From NCBI GenBank assembly GCA_963693365.1, contig CAVNZM010000001.1, positions 16,492,001-16,556,000 on the forward strand: 64,000 nucleotides of DNA, given 5' to 3'. The notes below the pieces were generated by a model. It made no database searches, was not told where the DNA came from, and saw nothing but the letters and a program-made list of their open reading frames with translations. This document shows, piece after piece, positions 15,348 through 26,967 of this stretch. Numbering within the stretch: the first letter of the stretch is position 1; every line of letters begins with the position of its first letter. The DNA is from Amoebidium appalachense (lineage: Eukaryota; Ichthyosporea). The position numbers were made by a program, and so were the translations under genes.

Positions 15348-15484
15348 CATGCCTTTTTGTGGCTGCCCACATGATCGTGTGTGGTGTGCGAGGGGAGGTG
15401 TGGGTGGAGAGGGGGAGGGAAGGGGGAGAAGAAATGATAAATATTGAGTGAGAGGCGGGGAGGGGTGTGTATGTGTGTGTGTGT

Positions 15485-15521
<37 letters not shown>

Positions 15522-16133
15522 GATTGGAGCCGTAAAGGATTGAAAGGTACAAAATGTAAAGGTATAAAGGTAGAGTTGTACAAAGGTAAAAATAGCAAGG
15601 GAGAAAGGAAAAGGCACGTGGAAGGAAGTAAGGATGCATGTGCGCACACCGGGCTTGAGCCTTGGAGAGGGGGGAGGGGGATGAACGGAGAGAAGATATG
15701 ATAAATACTGATTGAATGAGAGGGGACAAAATGGGGCAACACGTTAGGAGACGTAAAGGATAGAAAGGTACAAAGGTGGAAAGGTAGAAGAGGTTACGGA
15801 TTACAGGGGGGAGGAAGGGGGGGGGGGGGGGGGGGGGGGGGGGGTTGCGTGTGTTGTGCCTTCCTTTTATGTGTGTCCGGGAGGGGGGGGGGGGGGGGGG
15901 GGGGGGCTGTCTGTGCATAGAAACGTGGAAAGGTTCAAAGGTGGAAGAGAGAGGGGAAGAGGGAGTTGGAGATAGTTGGGGGGGGGGGGGGGGGGGGGAG
16001 GGGGGGGGGGGGGGAAGGGGGGAGGCTCCGCCAAATGCCTGCAAGCAATTACCTCACTGACCGGCCATAACCTAGGGGTCCCGACCTGCTCCTGCTGTCA
16101 ATAGCTGTATGTGTCGTAGTCCTGTGTGTGTGT

Positions 16134-16170
<37 letters not shown>

Positions 16171-16260
16171 CGCGCGTGTGTGTGTGTGTGCTTTGTCTGC
16201 CTTTTGGTGGCTGCCCGCGTGATCGTTTGTGGTGTGCGAGGGGAAGGGTAAGTGGAGAGT
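11984..16260. repeat. Complex satellite: six tandem higher-order units
   Basis: A junction block (GCAAGCAAT..ACC, GGCCATAACCTAGGGG, then CTGTCGATAGCTGTATGTG or its variant) recurs at about 12030, 12720, 13740, 14360, 15205 and 16035, so units are 0.6-1.0 kb. Within units the order is junction block, GT repeat, 'gtggctgc..gatcgtgtgtggtgtgcgag', 'atgataaatat', G tract, 'gacgtaaaggatagaaaggt', G tract, 'ttcgtaaaagagagcctgtag', G tract, 'ctgtctgtgcatagaaa', then the next junction. Units 4-6 are most alike. No open frame is conserved except simple-repeat artefacts. Confidence 0.9.
13200..13360. repeat. AAGGT-based minisatellite inside the satellite
   Basis: Many imperfect copies of 'aaaggtataaaggta' and 'aaaggtacaaaggt', roughly 8-20 bp period, located where neighbouring satellite units have only one or two copies. 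Confidence 0.85.
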
Positions 16261-16320
16261 TTGTGGGGGGGGGGGGGGGGGGGGACTGGACCATAATACG
16301 GGGGGGGGGGGGGGGGGGGG

Positions 16321-16374
16321 GGTCTGGGTGTTCTTTTCGGTGCTGGTGTGTATATATATATATATATATATATT

Positions 16375-16429
<55 letters not shown>

Positions 16430-16616
16430 TGTTCGTGTGTGGTGTGTCCGGAGAGGGGAAGGTGGGTTTGGGGAGGGGAGGGGGGGGGGGGGGGGGGAGA
16501 AGAGAGAGAGAGAGAGAGAGCAAAGGGATCATGGAAGAAGCACGATATCGCTGGACCATAGTACGGAAGGGGTCTGGGTGTTCTTTTTGCTGTTGGTGTG
16601 CATATATATATTTATA

Positions 16617-16665
<49 letters not shown>
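16321..16665. repeat. Duplicated GT/AT block
   Basis: 'ggtctgggtgttcttttcgg..tgctggtgtg' at 16321 and a near copy at 16569, each followed by AT repeat and a long GT repeat (16378-16430; 16617-16664). About 248 bp apart. Confidence 0.8.
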
Positions 16666-16667
<2 letters not shown>

Positions 16668-17081
16668 TGTGTGGTGTTTGTGTGTGCACGTACGAGTGCG
16701 AGTGCGAGTGAGCCTATGCCTGCACACATTTTGTGTGTATGTGGTGTGTGTGCATATGAGGTACATCGGAGCTAATGTGTTTGCGCATCTGTGTACGTGT
16801 GGGGCCTTGATTTTTGGGTCGGTGTATATGTTTAAGGAATGAGTGCCGTGTCCGTTTCCACGGCAATGAATGCCGAGAGGGAGAGGGGGGGGGGGAGGTA
16901 TATGCGTTAGAGAGGGGAACTTGCCGAGGCAAAGGAATTCAGAATCATATACACAAAAAACATAAAGGCAAAAACCAGTAAATAAAAATTGTTCAGGCAA
17001 GAGATACTTATATAGGACCCATTGGGAGGATGGCAGTTGAAGCAGGTAAAAGCTTAAGAGCCACGTAGAATACAAACACGG

Positions 17082-17264
17082 TTCAAAGGCAGAGTATGTG
17101 AGACATACAAATAAAACATACACCTGACGAAGGGGAGGGGGGAGGGGGGTTATTTAGAACCCCAAAATGAAGACCAGTATAATACGCAGAAGGGGAGGGG
17201 AGGGGTGGAGAGGGGGAGCTTAGGAAGAAGGCAGGAATGATTGCAATAGGCAGAAGAGTGGAAA

Positions 17265-17305
<41 letters not shown>

Positions 17306-17660
17306 AAAGTAAAAACGTTTGCCGCGAACATGAAGACTGCAACAACTGGATGCCAGCAGTCATCAAAATCGATTAACGGTTCAAAGGCAGAGTATGCGAG
17401 ACATACAAATAAAACATACACCTGACGAAGGGGAGGGGGGAGGGGGGTTATTTAGAACCCCAAAATGAAGACCAGTATAATACGCAGAAGGGGTGGGGTG
17501 GGGTGGAGAGGGGGAGCCTAGGAAGAAGGCAGGAATGATTGCAATAGGCAGAAGAGTGGAAACGGGGGGGGTAGGGGGGGGGGGGGCAAAAGTAAAAACG
17601 TTTGCCGCGAACATGAGGACTGCAACAACTGGATGCCAGCAGTCATCAAAATCGATAACT
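17082..17660. repeat. 298-bp tandem duplication
   Basis: 'ttcaaaggcagagtatg' at 17082 and 17380 begins two nearly identical copies running through 'acctgacgaaggggagg', 'aaaatgaagaccagtataat', a G tract, and 'gtttgccgcgaacatga'. They differ mainly in G-tract length (about 40 versus about 13 bases) and a few substitutions. No gene seen. Confidence 0.9.
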
Positions 17661-17789
17661 GCTGAACGGGGGAGAAAGCGGGTGGTGGTAGCACAAGGGA
17701 GGGGGACAGACACAAAGCAATCAGCAGCCAGAAAGAAAAGAGAAAGGATGATGGCACTTCTGTTTGAAGACTAGGCCACCGGGGCCTTC

Positions 17790-17823
<34 letters not shown>

Positions 17824-18132
17824 CGAACGGTGCAAAATATACGTGGGGACGCTCGTTCGTACAGCTATGTCTGGGAGAGCAGGGGTCTTCCGTGGGGATT
17901 TGTGAGGAAGAGACGAAGAGGACCAGCACAAATTTACTGTTGCGAAAAACAGGAGAAGAAGTTGGAGAATAACAAACACGAAGACAACATCAGAGAGGGA
18001 AGGAACAGAGAGAGGAGCAGGGTTAGGCCTCCCCCCCCCCCCCCCAAGCCCCCTGCGTCTCTGGAGTACCCTCATTCCCCTCCTCTTTCTCGGTGCCGTT
18101 CCCTCACTCCCCTCACTCTCTCCATCTCTCTT

Positions 18133-18231
<99 letters not shown>

Positions 18232-19067
18232 CTCCCTCCCTCATTCCCTCCCTCCAAAACACAAAGCCAACCACAAGCAGAGATAAGAATAAAAGAGAAG
18301 CATTACGTTTGACTTTCTCCTCTACCCTTAAAAAAGTATACACACGCACGCAGCACACACAGAGGCAACCCAGGGGACAAATATCCATTTACGCCTGCCA
18401 ATACCAGGTTAACCTGTGAAACAAGCAGGAGGTATTCCCCATGAGGCACGAAATAAAAAAAAATTGCAGACGCAGGTGCATAGGACATAACAGGCAAGTC
18501 TGAATACGCGTGGTAGATGACGATGGAGAGTGACTTGCAACAACAACAGAACCAGTTCACCATATACCAACACTCCCAAGATGCAGCCCCAAAATTAACA
18601 GTACCTTAAAGCTGTTGCGTTAACCCGCGAAAAGAACGCCGTCCAAAACAAGGTGTGTGCTGTGTGCTGAAGAGCTCGAGACCAGCCCTGTCTGCTCCTT
18701 ACTCGTTCTTTGAAGCGCATGAGCGATGTGTAAAATATGTAGACAGAAAGTCGACTTGGGAAAACCTCCGCAAGTAATATATGGAAGCATTATGGAACCG
18801 TTATTCCTGTTTCGTTCTAATCGTCCTCGTTGTGATTACTTTGTGATAGCAGATGTTATCGAGTTATCAGTTTTGATTGGCAAAAAAGTTTCTGCCGCCG
18901 CTATGTCCCACAACTAGTCCCACAATCAAATCCTGCAATCGGGGTGATGGGTTGAGCCGTTTTTTTTACCTTCCTGAGCAGAAAGCCTTCCATTTTTGGT
19001 TATTTCATCTTAGCTTTTTCTAGCTAATGGTGCTGTTACTCCATTGGTGGGAATGACTACAATGGGC

Positions 19068-19745
19068 GACCAATCAGGTAATCCCCCCCCTTTCCCCCTT
19101 TCTCCATTTCTCCCCTCTCCGCTCTCTTGGCTCGTTCTCTTCCTTTTGCACGCTTCCCTTGACCCGGCTCGCATGCTTCCCTTGACCCGGCTCGATCTCT
19201 CTTCCCGCTCTTCCTCTGACCCGATACGTTGCCCCTGCACTCCTCTGCACCTCTCTCCGCCATCCAATCACCCGCGTGCATATTCCTGCTCTTTCGCCCC
19301 GACTATCCCACATACTTCCCTGGCCAATCAACGCACAGTGGGTGTCCCTCCCCTACGTGTGTGCCTCCCCCACTAGGCCGTGGACCCTCTCCACCAATCG
19401 GAGGCGACCAATCGCTGTGCGGCATTCCACGTGGAACAGTCCGTCATCTGCCGCCAAATTCTCCAGCAGAAGAGTCTGCAGGAAGTTGTCGTCTTGTAGC
19501 CATCCGAACGCAGACATAAGTTGCATGGCCTGAAAATCGGATGGCCCGCTGCCGTCTTCGATCTCAGCGCCTGCAGGAATCCTCCTACACAGCTGAAATT
19601 GCCTGTGTGATCGCAGTATGATCTTGGCCAATATTCCCGCCTGCTGCAAGGAGGGGATCTTTGGGTTCGGGTATTCAGGTATCCCGATGGCACGTGTGTG
19701 TCCACTCGTGGAGTCGTGGCACGGGCACAGATTCGTCCAATCGCA
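19068..19745. promoter_or_regulatory. Cluster of CCAATC motifs
   Basis: CCAATC occurs at about 19070, 19264, 19323, 19396, 19409 and 19737, all on the plus strand. Such density resembles CCAAT-box promoters, but no downstream gene start could be assigned, and part overlaps a weak minus-strand open frame. Confidence 0.35.
19353..19649 (-). CDS. Weak hypothetical open frame
   Basis: A 98-codon frame with mixed, protein-like composition (for example SDFQAMQLMSAFGWLQDDNF, then FLQTLLLENLAADDG). Possible acceptors (TTTCAG, CTGCAG) lie inside it, so it could be a terminal exon. No family recognised and no neighbouring exon found. Confidence 0.2.
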   Translation of the reverse strand: MQQAGILAKIILRSHRQFQLCRRIPAGAEIEDGSGPSDFQAMQLMSAFGWLQDDNFLQTLLLENLAADDGLFHVECRTAIGRLRLVERVHGLVGEAHT

Positions 19746-20180
19746 GCCGCTTCGTAATCAGGGGGGGGATTACGAAAAAAAATTGTCGTATTTACGATTA
19801 ACGAAAGACCCCGATACGAACAAGGTTAGGGTGCCGTCGTAACAGCTTTCGTATCAGATGTATAGCATTATAAACGCTTTAAGGCCCCCTAATATCTAAC
19901 TGCACCTAATTTTTTCAATATTTCTGTTCAAGAACATATCTACAGCGCTTCTCATGAGCAATAACGTTACGGGGTGACATGAGCAGTGTTTTCACCCTTG
20001 TGCACCTACAGTAGCTTCACTATGATGTTGCCGGCCCTAAATGCTACTTAGCATCCAGTTTACATAGTGAAAGAAGTACCAAGAAGTTAGTACGGTCAAA
20101 GAGTCAAAGAGGCCATCATGAAGAAGCGGAGTCGGCGAAGCTTCGACATCTCAGTATTGGAGTCCGGCAAGCCGCGGTTT

Positions 20181-20223
20181 GAGTCCGTCCGTGAGTCCGT
20201 GAGTCCGTGAGTCCGTGAGTCCG
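20181..20223. repeat. GAGTCCGT short tandem repeat
   Basis: Four to five copies of an 8-bp unit. The flanking text 'gcggtttgagtc' recurs at about 20702, hinting at a dispersed repeat family. Confidence 0.8.
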
Positions 20224-20837
20224 CCCCTGAACGGGGCAGAACGATTGGCAGAGATTAAATAGCCTTATATGGTAACTAACGAGCATGTAATGCCGCGGAC
20301 GTGGGAGCGGGGCAAAACTATTGGTGATCGTGTTTCATGTTATTGCTTAAAAAGCCTTCATATGGTAACCATGGTGATCGTGTTTCGTGTTTGCCAGAAG
20401 ATTCGGGATTTTCTGGAAGTCTGCTGTGTCGAGCGGTCCGGTAGGGCGTGCTATTACAGTGCCTCCGCGATATTGTCACACCTTCAAACTGTTAAAACAT
20501 AGAACATACCAAGATGTGACAGTATTGTACAGGTCTAGGGGAAACTATATATAAGGGGATTTTAGGGGGATTTTAAAGTGCAATGAATTCGGGTCGGGTC
20601 GTCAAAAATAGTGACGATATCAAGAGATGAACATATATATGGGGGTGTGATGATACCGCGGAAGCACTGTACTAATTGCAGTCAATCGATGCGGTAGGCT
20701 GCGGTTTGAGTCTGTGCGCTTCCGGCACAGGCCACCGTTTAAAACAATGTTTTAGTATATTGCAGTCCGGCAGGGTGCGATTTGTAGAGCCTGAGAGAGC
20801 CGCCCTAACTGTAGTATCTGAAAGGGTAGAAATAAGT

Positions 20838-21300
<463 letters not shown>

Positions 21301-21601
21301 ATCTAGAAGTGCCCCCCCTCCCCCCCCCCCCCCAAAAAAAAAAAAAAAAAAAAAAAAAAACATGCACACATGCACCTCCTCCCTCTCACATGCTGGCACT
21401 CAAATCTCTCACACTCAAGCCCTCCACCTCCGCTTCTTCATGATTAAGGCAAAGCCCGGCAGGGCGTGCCGTTACTAGTCTATTTAGACAAAAGCAAAAA
21501 AGCCGATGGAAACCCTTCCAACCGATTGGATAAAATAAAAAGGCACCTTGTTGCGAATTCCTAACACCTCCGAAACTCTTGGCAAAGACGGAATTGTCGT
21601 C

Positions 21602-21895
21602 TTCGATCTCTTAGCTGTCACGTCAACTTTTTTTCCCGATTCTTCACCATGGCAGGTATATAAAAGCTTTCGTTTCTTCTTTTTGTGAGGACTTCACTTC
21701 CACTTCGATCTCTTAGCTGTCACGTCAACTTTTTTTTCCCGATTCTTCACCATGGCAGGTATATAAAGGCTTTCGTTTCTTCTTTTTGTAGGACTTCACT
21801 TTCACTTCGATCTCTTAGCTGTCACGTCAACTTTTTTTCCCGATTCTTCACCATGGCAGGTATATAAAGGCTTTCGTTTCTTCTTTTTGTGGTGG
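21602..21895 (+). repeat. Triplicated 102-bp repeat with TATA box
   Basis: Three head-to-tail copies starting at 21602, 21703 and 21805. Each has 'cttcgatctcttagctgtca', a CACGTCA motif, a T run, 'gattcttcaccatggcagg', TATATAAA (21657, 21760, 21861) and 'cgtttcttctttttgt'. Copies are almost identical, so the array is recent. It looks like a promoter segment repeated three times; a short unrecognised open frame (21889-22137) follows the last copy. Confidence 0.8.
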
Positions 21896-22137
21896 GAGGG
21901 AGTCCCACTCAGGGGAACGTGACTGCAGCGTGTGTGTGGTGTGGCCTGGTGGATTCCTACTGCTGTGAGAGTGTGGGGGCATCTCCCTTTCGCGGAGTTT
22001 CTCGCTTGAGAAGTGGTTTCTTCAACGCCTGGTGGTCCACTGCAACCTATGGTAACTTCTACACGCTGTCTACGCTTCTACGTGACCTATTGGCGGTGGG
22101 CTGCTGCAACTTCTTCAGCTACTTCTGCGCTGCGTGA
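21889..22137 (+). CDS. Short hypothetical open frame after the TATA array
   Basis: 82 codons, Cys- and aromatic-rich, beginning about 21 bp after the last TATATAAA. No recognised domain and no splice signals examined gave a better model. It is listed because of its position; it may be untranslated leader sequence instead. Confidence 0.15.
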   Translation: MVGGSPTQGNVTAACVWCGLVDSYCCESVGASPFRGVSRLRSGFFNAWWSTATYGNFYTLSTLLRDLLAVGCCNFFSYFCAA

Positions 22138-23028
22138 GTGGAGGGGCGGCTACTTGGTTGTCGGGGAGCTTTCCAAGTGACTGCCAGTCCTTAGCCTCCA
22201 GTCGTATGGCAATGACCGGGTTTGCTTACATGCATTCTTTAATTTTGTTTTTCTGTGTGTCCTGCCACAACTAGGCCACCTTATCAGAGAGCTAGATGCA
22301 GTTTCTCCGGGTTATCTAGGGGTCGGGGCCGTTGGGATTGTTTTTTAGCTCAGATTTGGTCTGCATTGCTCTTTTAGAGGCTGACTTGCTTGCTGTGCCC
22401 CGATAGGTTTTGTGGGGGGCCTGTTGGGAAGGAGCAGTAATGATGTCTTCTTGCGGAGTATGGTATGGTCAACATCGATGCATATGACTAGTTGGAGCAA
22501 ACTAGTTTCACGCATACACGTACACTTAAGGTTTTGCCCGCTGGTGTCCTTTGTCACTTGTCGCAGGGAATGCACTTGATTAGTCTCTTTGGAAGTTGAC
22601 TCCACCTGCTGAAGAATAAGGCCACGGCAATGTTAAACAAATAGTAGCAGATAGGGTAGCAGATAAGCTTATGAAGAAGTTTGAAATCTAATTGTTCCAA
22701 GTCGCTAAAGACTCCGGCCTTTGATGATTCGTGGATCTAGTGATATCACTAGATCTACTAGATCTACCAGATCAACACTGCACATGTCAGCCGCCCTTTT
22801 GAAATTGAAAATCTTACTATTATAAAAAAAAACAAAAAAAACAAACAAAAAAAAACAAAGAATGCCACTGCACCAGATAGTTCTTCAGTGCCTTTGTCTT
22901 ATTACAAAAATATTGACAATAACGGATTCAGGTTAACGAATCCAGGCCCTCGTGAAGGTGAATGTACGCTGGTACCGGTGCGCATAGTGCTGTAGCCTAG
23001 TCTCCAAGGCTATGTACCCACTGGCTTA
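22138..23028. other. Non-coding stretch with palindrome
   Basis: No gene recognised. A perfect 22-bp palindrome (GATCTAGTGATATCACTAGATC) lies at 22734-22755, followed by repeated AGATCTAC. An A-rich low-complexity patch is at 22823-22860. Confidence 0.5.
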
Positions 23029-24026
23029 GGGCCTGTTTGGCAACGCGGAGTTAGCGGCCATACTCCGGAGTAAGATCGATTTTGGAGTTAGGGCTAAAGC
23101 GGATTTTCTGAAATCCGCGATGCCAAACAGACGGCCCAATCTGGGCCTGTGTACGCCGGGTTTCAAACCCCTTGGACATCGCTTGTACTCCAATTTCTAT
23201 AATCCACCTCCGGAGGTGGATTATGCGCGAAATGTTCAACGCCGTGTGAAGGTCTAAACCAATGAAAATTCATGTCGTGAGACCTTTTTACATTTCTCTC
23301 TCGGCCAATTGGCGGCAGTGCAATATAACCAAAAACAGTTAAAGTGGAAAAACGCCAAACGGAAAGTCCGTTGTCACCGGCATGGCCAGCTTGCTGGTGA
23401 GCCTGCGAGGCTGCGACAGCCCGAGCGCAGGCTGCGACCAGCCACACACAGCCGGCCACGTGTGGTAGGTCGTATAAAAACAAGCCCCCCCTCAACCATT
23501 CTTCCTCTTCGCGGCCAACTTGTAGGCAACCTTTTTTTTACCATTAGACAATCTTTTGCACATCGGTCAAGATTGTCTGAACCGACAGGATGCCTGTAGG
23601 GGGAAGCAAAGAATATTATGCGCAATTGCTGCAATTGCGGCCGAAAGGGACATGTTTCGTGCTAAATACATAGTGGTTTTGCAACCGGAAACGTTGATGT
23701 TGTTATATATGCAAATGGTATCATTACAGTGTATACAAATACATACATACGGGACACTGCACAGTACTGCAGTCACTACAAAAGAATTTGTAGGTACGAT
23801 ATACGTGCAAAGTATGCGCACTCCGATCAACGTAAAACTTGCGCAATGTGACTTGATAAACTAAGCTGCAGCTGAAAAAAGCGTTGTCTGTTTGGCACGA
23901 GCGGTTATTATCTACGCCAGGTTTTGACCTAAATCCGGATTACAAATCAGAATCTGGATACTGATTTGATACCCGGCGTATACGGTCTACGCCGGAGTTC
24001 GTAACTCCGCGTTGCCAAACAGGCCC
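23029..24026. mobile_element. PIF/Harbinger-like non-autonomous DNA transposon
   Basis: Ends are perfect terminal inverted repeats of 25 bp starting GGGCCTGTTTGGCAACGC (23029 inward; 24026 inward on the other strand). Flanks are TTA on both sides (23026-23028 and 24027-24029), the 3-bp TTA/TAA target duplication known for PIF/Harbinger and Tourist-type elements. TGTTTGGC also recurs inverted inside each end (about 23121 and 23887). The interior has a 26-bp perfect palindrome (23199-23224), CCAATTGG near 23306 and TATAAAAA near 23473, but no transposase frame, so it is non-autonomous, about 998 bp. Confidence 0.85.
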
Positions 24027-24293
24027 TTACGGTAAGTGGCCGGACGCTGCGGGACGTCTAGATCTCCGGCTGGGTCCTTTTTGCTGTAATGACCAATCAG
24101 ATCGCTCAATACCTAATGACCAATCGAAATGCTCACAAGTTTTAAAGCGATCATTTAATCCCACTGTATAAAAAAGCCAGGCTAGGCGGATCATGTCCTT
24201 TTTTTACTAGGAAGCTGGGGTTACGTCATTTTGAACCAATCGCCGCTCGTAAAGCCAGATCCGATTACACGCGATCGAACTTTGTCGAATGAC

Positions 24294-24831
24294 TGGTTCG
24301 ATTCGTGTCAAAAGCCAGATTGCCAGATTGCCAGATTAAAAACCGCCTCGCCAAAAATGGTTATTCGTCGATCAATCGAATCGGAACGTAAAATTTAAAC
24401 AAAATTTTAAGGCCAGATTCAATTTGACCCCTCTTCCAGATTCCAGAATCTGGCGACCCCCCCCCCCCCTTTCCAGATTGCCAGATTGGCCCTGCGCCTT
24501 ACGATTGGCCACGCCAGCACCATATAAAGTTCGTATCCAATCCTAGGCGTTTTGCCTTATTAGTATAGCTTTTCAAAAATGCATAAAACTTGGTAATAAA
24601 TGCCCATTTAACAAAATAAAAATTATTTAAATAATATTTCAAAACTATTATTGTTCATTAAGATAAGCCAAGATATTCTATTACCGCGCAAAATGGCAAG
24701 TGCCTTCTTGACCCAAAAAGCTAGATTTTAGCTCTACAAGAACCGGACCGAAATCTAGCCTTTCTGGAATGCCATCAAAATTCTGGCAATCTGGCAATCT
24801 GGCAATCTGGCTTTTCACACGAATCGAACCA
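24294..24831. mobile_element. Inverted-repeat element with GCCAGATT subterminal repeats
   Basis: The left end reads TGGTTCGATTCGTGT then AAAAGCC and several GCCAGATT copies; the right end is the reverse complement (..AATCTGGC copies, GGCTTTT, ACACGAATCGAACCA). Arms are about 44 bp with one mismatch. More CCAGATT copies lie in the interior. No protein and no clear target duplication, so the class is unknown. Confidence 0.7.
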
Positions 24832-25449
24832 CTCTCGCCTGCGGCAACATACAAGGTATATAGAGTGTACTGATAGTCTTACATCAGATACCCTTACTTG
24901 TGCCATCGCAGAGAGACAGCACTCAAAGTGACTATAGCTAGAATACGCTGCCACCGTGCGCTACAGCCTGACTCAGCCCCAGAAATGGCGCGCTGCCAGG
25001 CTGGGTCTAGGTTATCCAATCAATCTCCGCTTAGCCGCCTTTTCGGCCTTGCCAAGCACCAACTGGCCCCGAGGCACATTTTTGTAGGCTAGCTAGCTCT
25101 AGTAAACATGAATGCACGTTTATGAGGGAAAACATATAAGCTGCAGACATGGTATGTTTGCAAACTATCAAAGGATAAAGCTTGCAGCAAGCATGGAATA
25201 TGTGGTGTGGCACAGACATGCAGGGAATATGTAGAATTGGTTGGCCATCAATTCAAAGAGCCTCGGAATGTTGTATTTAGGAGGCCTTGCTCGGAATTCG
25301 AACACCTTGAAGGTGGCAGGCAGTTCATGTGTGTGTGGGTGTCTGCACTGCACCAGATTGTGTGTATGCGTGCGTGTGTGCGTTCTGCATGTGTGCCAGA
25401 TTGTGTGTATGCGTGCGTGTGTGCGTGTGTGCGCGTGCGTTTCTGTCCG

Positions 25450-25540
25450 AGAGAGGGAGAGAGAGATCTAGATAGAGAGATCTAGAGAGATCTAGAGATC
25501 TAGAGAGAGATCTAGAGATCTAGAGAGAGATCTAGAGATC

Positions 25541-25579
<39 letters not shown>

Positions 25580-25596
25580 AGAGATCTAGAGAGATC

Positions 25597-25692
<96 letters not shown>

Positions 25693-25725
25693 GAGGAGAC
25701 CTAGAGAGAGAAAGAGAGAGCCTCG

Positions 25726-25802
<77 letters not shown>

Positions 25803-25805
25803 TCT

Positions 25806-25842
<37 letters not shown>

Positions 25843-25924
25843 TCTAGAGAGAGAGAGATCTAGAGACTGAGAGATCTAGAGATCTAGAGATCTAGAGATC
25901 TAGAGATCTAGAGATCTAGAGATC

Positions 25925-25987
<63 letters not shown>
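25450..25987. repeat. GA microsatellite interspersed with AGATCTAG
   Basis: Long GA arrays in which the palindromic unit AGATCTAG is repeated dozens of times, ending in a short GT run. The same AGATCTAG motif appears at 22731-22771. The retrotransposon lies immediately to the right. Confidence 0.9.
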
Positions 25988-25989
<2 letters not shown>

Positions 25990-26042
25990 TGTGTGTGTGT
26001 GTGACACTGTGTGTGTGTCAGTTGTCCTGTCTGGAAGTTCAC

Positions 26043-26047
26043 CAGGT
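26043..26047. repeat. Target site duplication, left copy (CAGGT)
   Basis: Matches 34427-34431 exactly and abuts the LTR terminal TG. Confidence 0.9.
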
Positions 26048-26762
26048 TGTCGTATCCTAATGTATGTGTACTAGAGACGCGGCACTCTACTAAGTGTACA
26101 CACACGAAAAGGAACGAACGTGTACAGAAAAACGGTAAAGTTTATTAAGACCAGGCTCCGACGGGCAAACTTAGATCCGTACGGATTGAGTCTAAGTTAC
26201 GACTGAGGCCATCAAGGCCGTGCCCTACAAGATCATCATCACCTGACCCCCTACGATGCCACATTCCATTAACATTCCGATCTACTTTTATCGTGCGCCT
26301 GCACGAGCTAAGTCGATCTACTCAACTAATATATGTATCCAAGTCTCACCCCTCACCCTCCCCCTAGTGGCACCGCAGAGTCTAAATCTACATTTCATAC
26401 TATCCTCCCCCCCCCTCCCTCCCCCCCTTTCCTCTACATCTACATATATAAATACGTTTGGCAACATATACTATCAAACCTTGCCAATCCTTACAAAAGG
26501 GCTTCTGCCCGAACAATCACATTCCTAAGTCCTCCTACGATCTATCCTACACACTAATTAGAATTCTATTGGACGGCTGTCCCGGCTGACGTGGTCCAAT
26601 GCCCTGCGCCGGCAGAGGCAAGATGCACGCAGCTGTTCAGCTATCTTGAGGCCCCGGACTTGATCTTGATGATCTGTGGACCCGGGCCACCCCCCCCCCC
26701 CCCCCCCCCCGATCTCGATCGTAGACTTAGGCTAATCTGCTGAGACGGATTAGTATATGTCA
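26048..26762 (-). repeat. 3' LTR
   Basis: 715 bp, TG...CA ended, matching 33713-34426 apart from homopolymer length. Contains AATAAA on the minus strand at 26146-26141, a likely polyadenylation signal for the element transcript. Confidence 0.95.
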
Positions 26763-26773
26763 ACTCCCCCCCC
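26763..26773 (-). promoter_or_regulatory. Polypurine tract
   Basis: On the element sense strand GGGGGGGGAGT directly precedes the 3' LTR, the expected plus-strand primer position. Confidence 0.75.
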
Positions 26774-26967
26774 GGCCCCCGGAAAAGCTGAGTCCCACCT
26801 CAGTCACATTACATCTAACACCCCCTAAAAAGACATAGACTAATCAGTCTCCTAAAAAAAAATTAAATTAAATAAATTACGAAAAAAAAATAATAAATTA
26901 ATCTACACCATAAGCTTGATACCTACGGAGACACCTATGATAATAAATTAAATTCCTACGACTACGT

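Larger units (their letters stand above)
17661..20670. other. Mostly non-coding stretch
   Basis: Contains a G tract at 17791-17821, a CT microsatellite (about 18137-18196) followed by a C tract, a CCAATC-rich region (19068-19745), and GAGTCCGT tandem copies at 20181-20223. Apart from the open frame at 19353-19649, no convincing coding segment was found. Confidence 0.5.

Noticed and set aside
23163-23495. 110-codon minus frame in the Harbinger-like element
   Set aside because: No transposase motif, crosses the 26-bp palindrome, and no acceptor or start context supports it.
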